DNA of 5,013 bases from DASQFQ01 sp035633075. GTDB taxonomy: Bacteria > Actinomycetota > Thermoleophilia > Solirubrobacterales > Solirubrobacteraceae. The position numbers and the translations under genes were made by a program. The stretch lies in the NCBI GenBank assembly GCA_035633075.1, contig DASQFQ010000342.1, forward strand, positions 1 to 5,013, read 5' to 3'. The notes beneath the pieces are model-generated. The model was not told where the DNA came from. It worked only from the letters and a program-made list of their open reading frames with translations, and made no database searches. Below are positions 5,012 to 5,013 of the stretch, in pieces (the stretch's first letter is position 1; every line of letters starts with the position of its first letter).

Positions 5012-5013
5012 CA

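Noticed and set aside
1..5013. CRISPR array, insertion sequence or integrase
   Set aside because: No regularly spaced repeats, no terminal inverted repeats and no transposase- or integrase-like protein are seen on either strand. A second copy of the tRNA 3' end was not found by eye.

Overview
The window looks like chromosomal DNA from a high-GC bacterium, most likely an actinomycetote and possibly of the Thermoleophilia type. The evidence is strongly G/C-biased third codon positions, a near-perfect Gram-positive type LexA ('Cheo') box, and two genes whose -10-like hexamers sit 7 nt before a start codon with no Shine-Dalgarno, as in leaderless actinobacterial transcripts. The lineage is an inference; no marker gene fixes it.

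Left end (1-222): a 16-bp perfect inverted repeat (84-99) matches the LexA operator. It lies between a possible leftward gene, whose first codons are at 14..1 on the minus strand, and a rightward tRNA-Pro(GGG) at 149-222. Directly after the tRNA (about 258-691) is the C-terminal 40% of a medium-chain, ADH-A-like alcohol dehydrogenase. Its catalytic domain is missing and it carries an apparent 1-base frameshift near 302, so it is a gene remnant cut off at a tRNA, a place where foreign DNA often integrates.

Middle and right (702-4873): three intact, co-oriented genes form a small catabolic module. A GntR/FCD (FadR subfamily) repressor is followed by a thiamine-diphosphate 2-oxoacid decarboxylase of the benzoylformate decarboxylase type. 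Then comes an aldehyde dehydrogenase closest in features to the salicylaldehyde/vanillin/benzaldehyde dehydrogenases. Together they suggest: aromatic 2-oxoacid -> aromatic aldehyde + CO2 -> aromatic carboxylate + NAD(P)H, as in the lower mandelate pathway, with the regulator sensing a carboxylate ligand. The exact substrate is open because the decarboxylase lacks the usual catalytic His (His281 of the Pseudomonas enzyme appears to be Tyr).

The gap between decarboxylase and dehydrogenase (3141-3406) holds a promoter-like region and a frameshifted 38-codon reading frame (3224-3341). After the dehydrogenase there is a short 26-codon reading frame (4903-4983), then a strong ribosome binding site at the right edge for a gene starting just outside the window. 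No mobile element, CRISPR array or clearly new multi-gene system is visible. The most interesting points are the LexA box, the truncated gene beside the tRNA, the active-site substitution in the decarboxylase and the probable leaderless starts.
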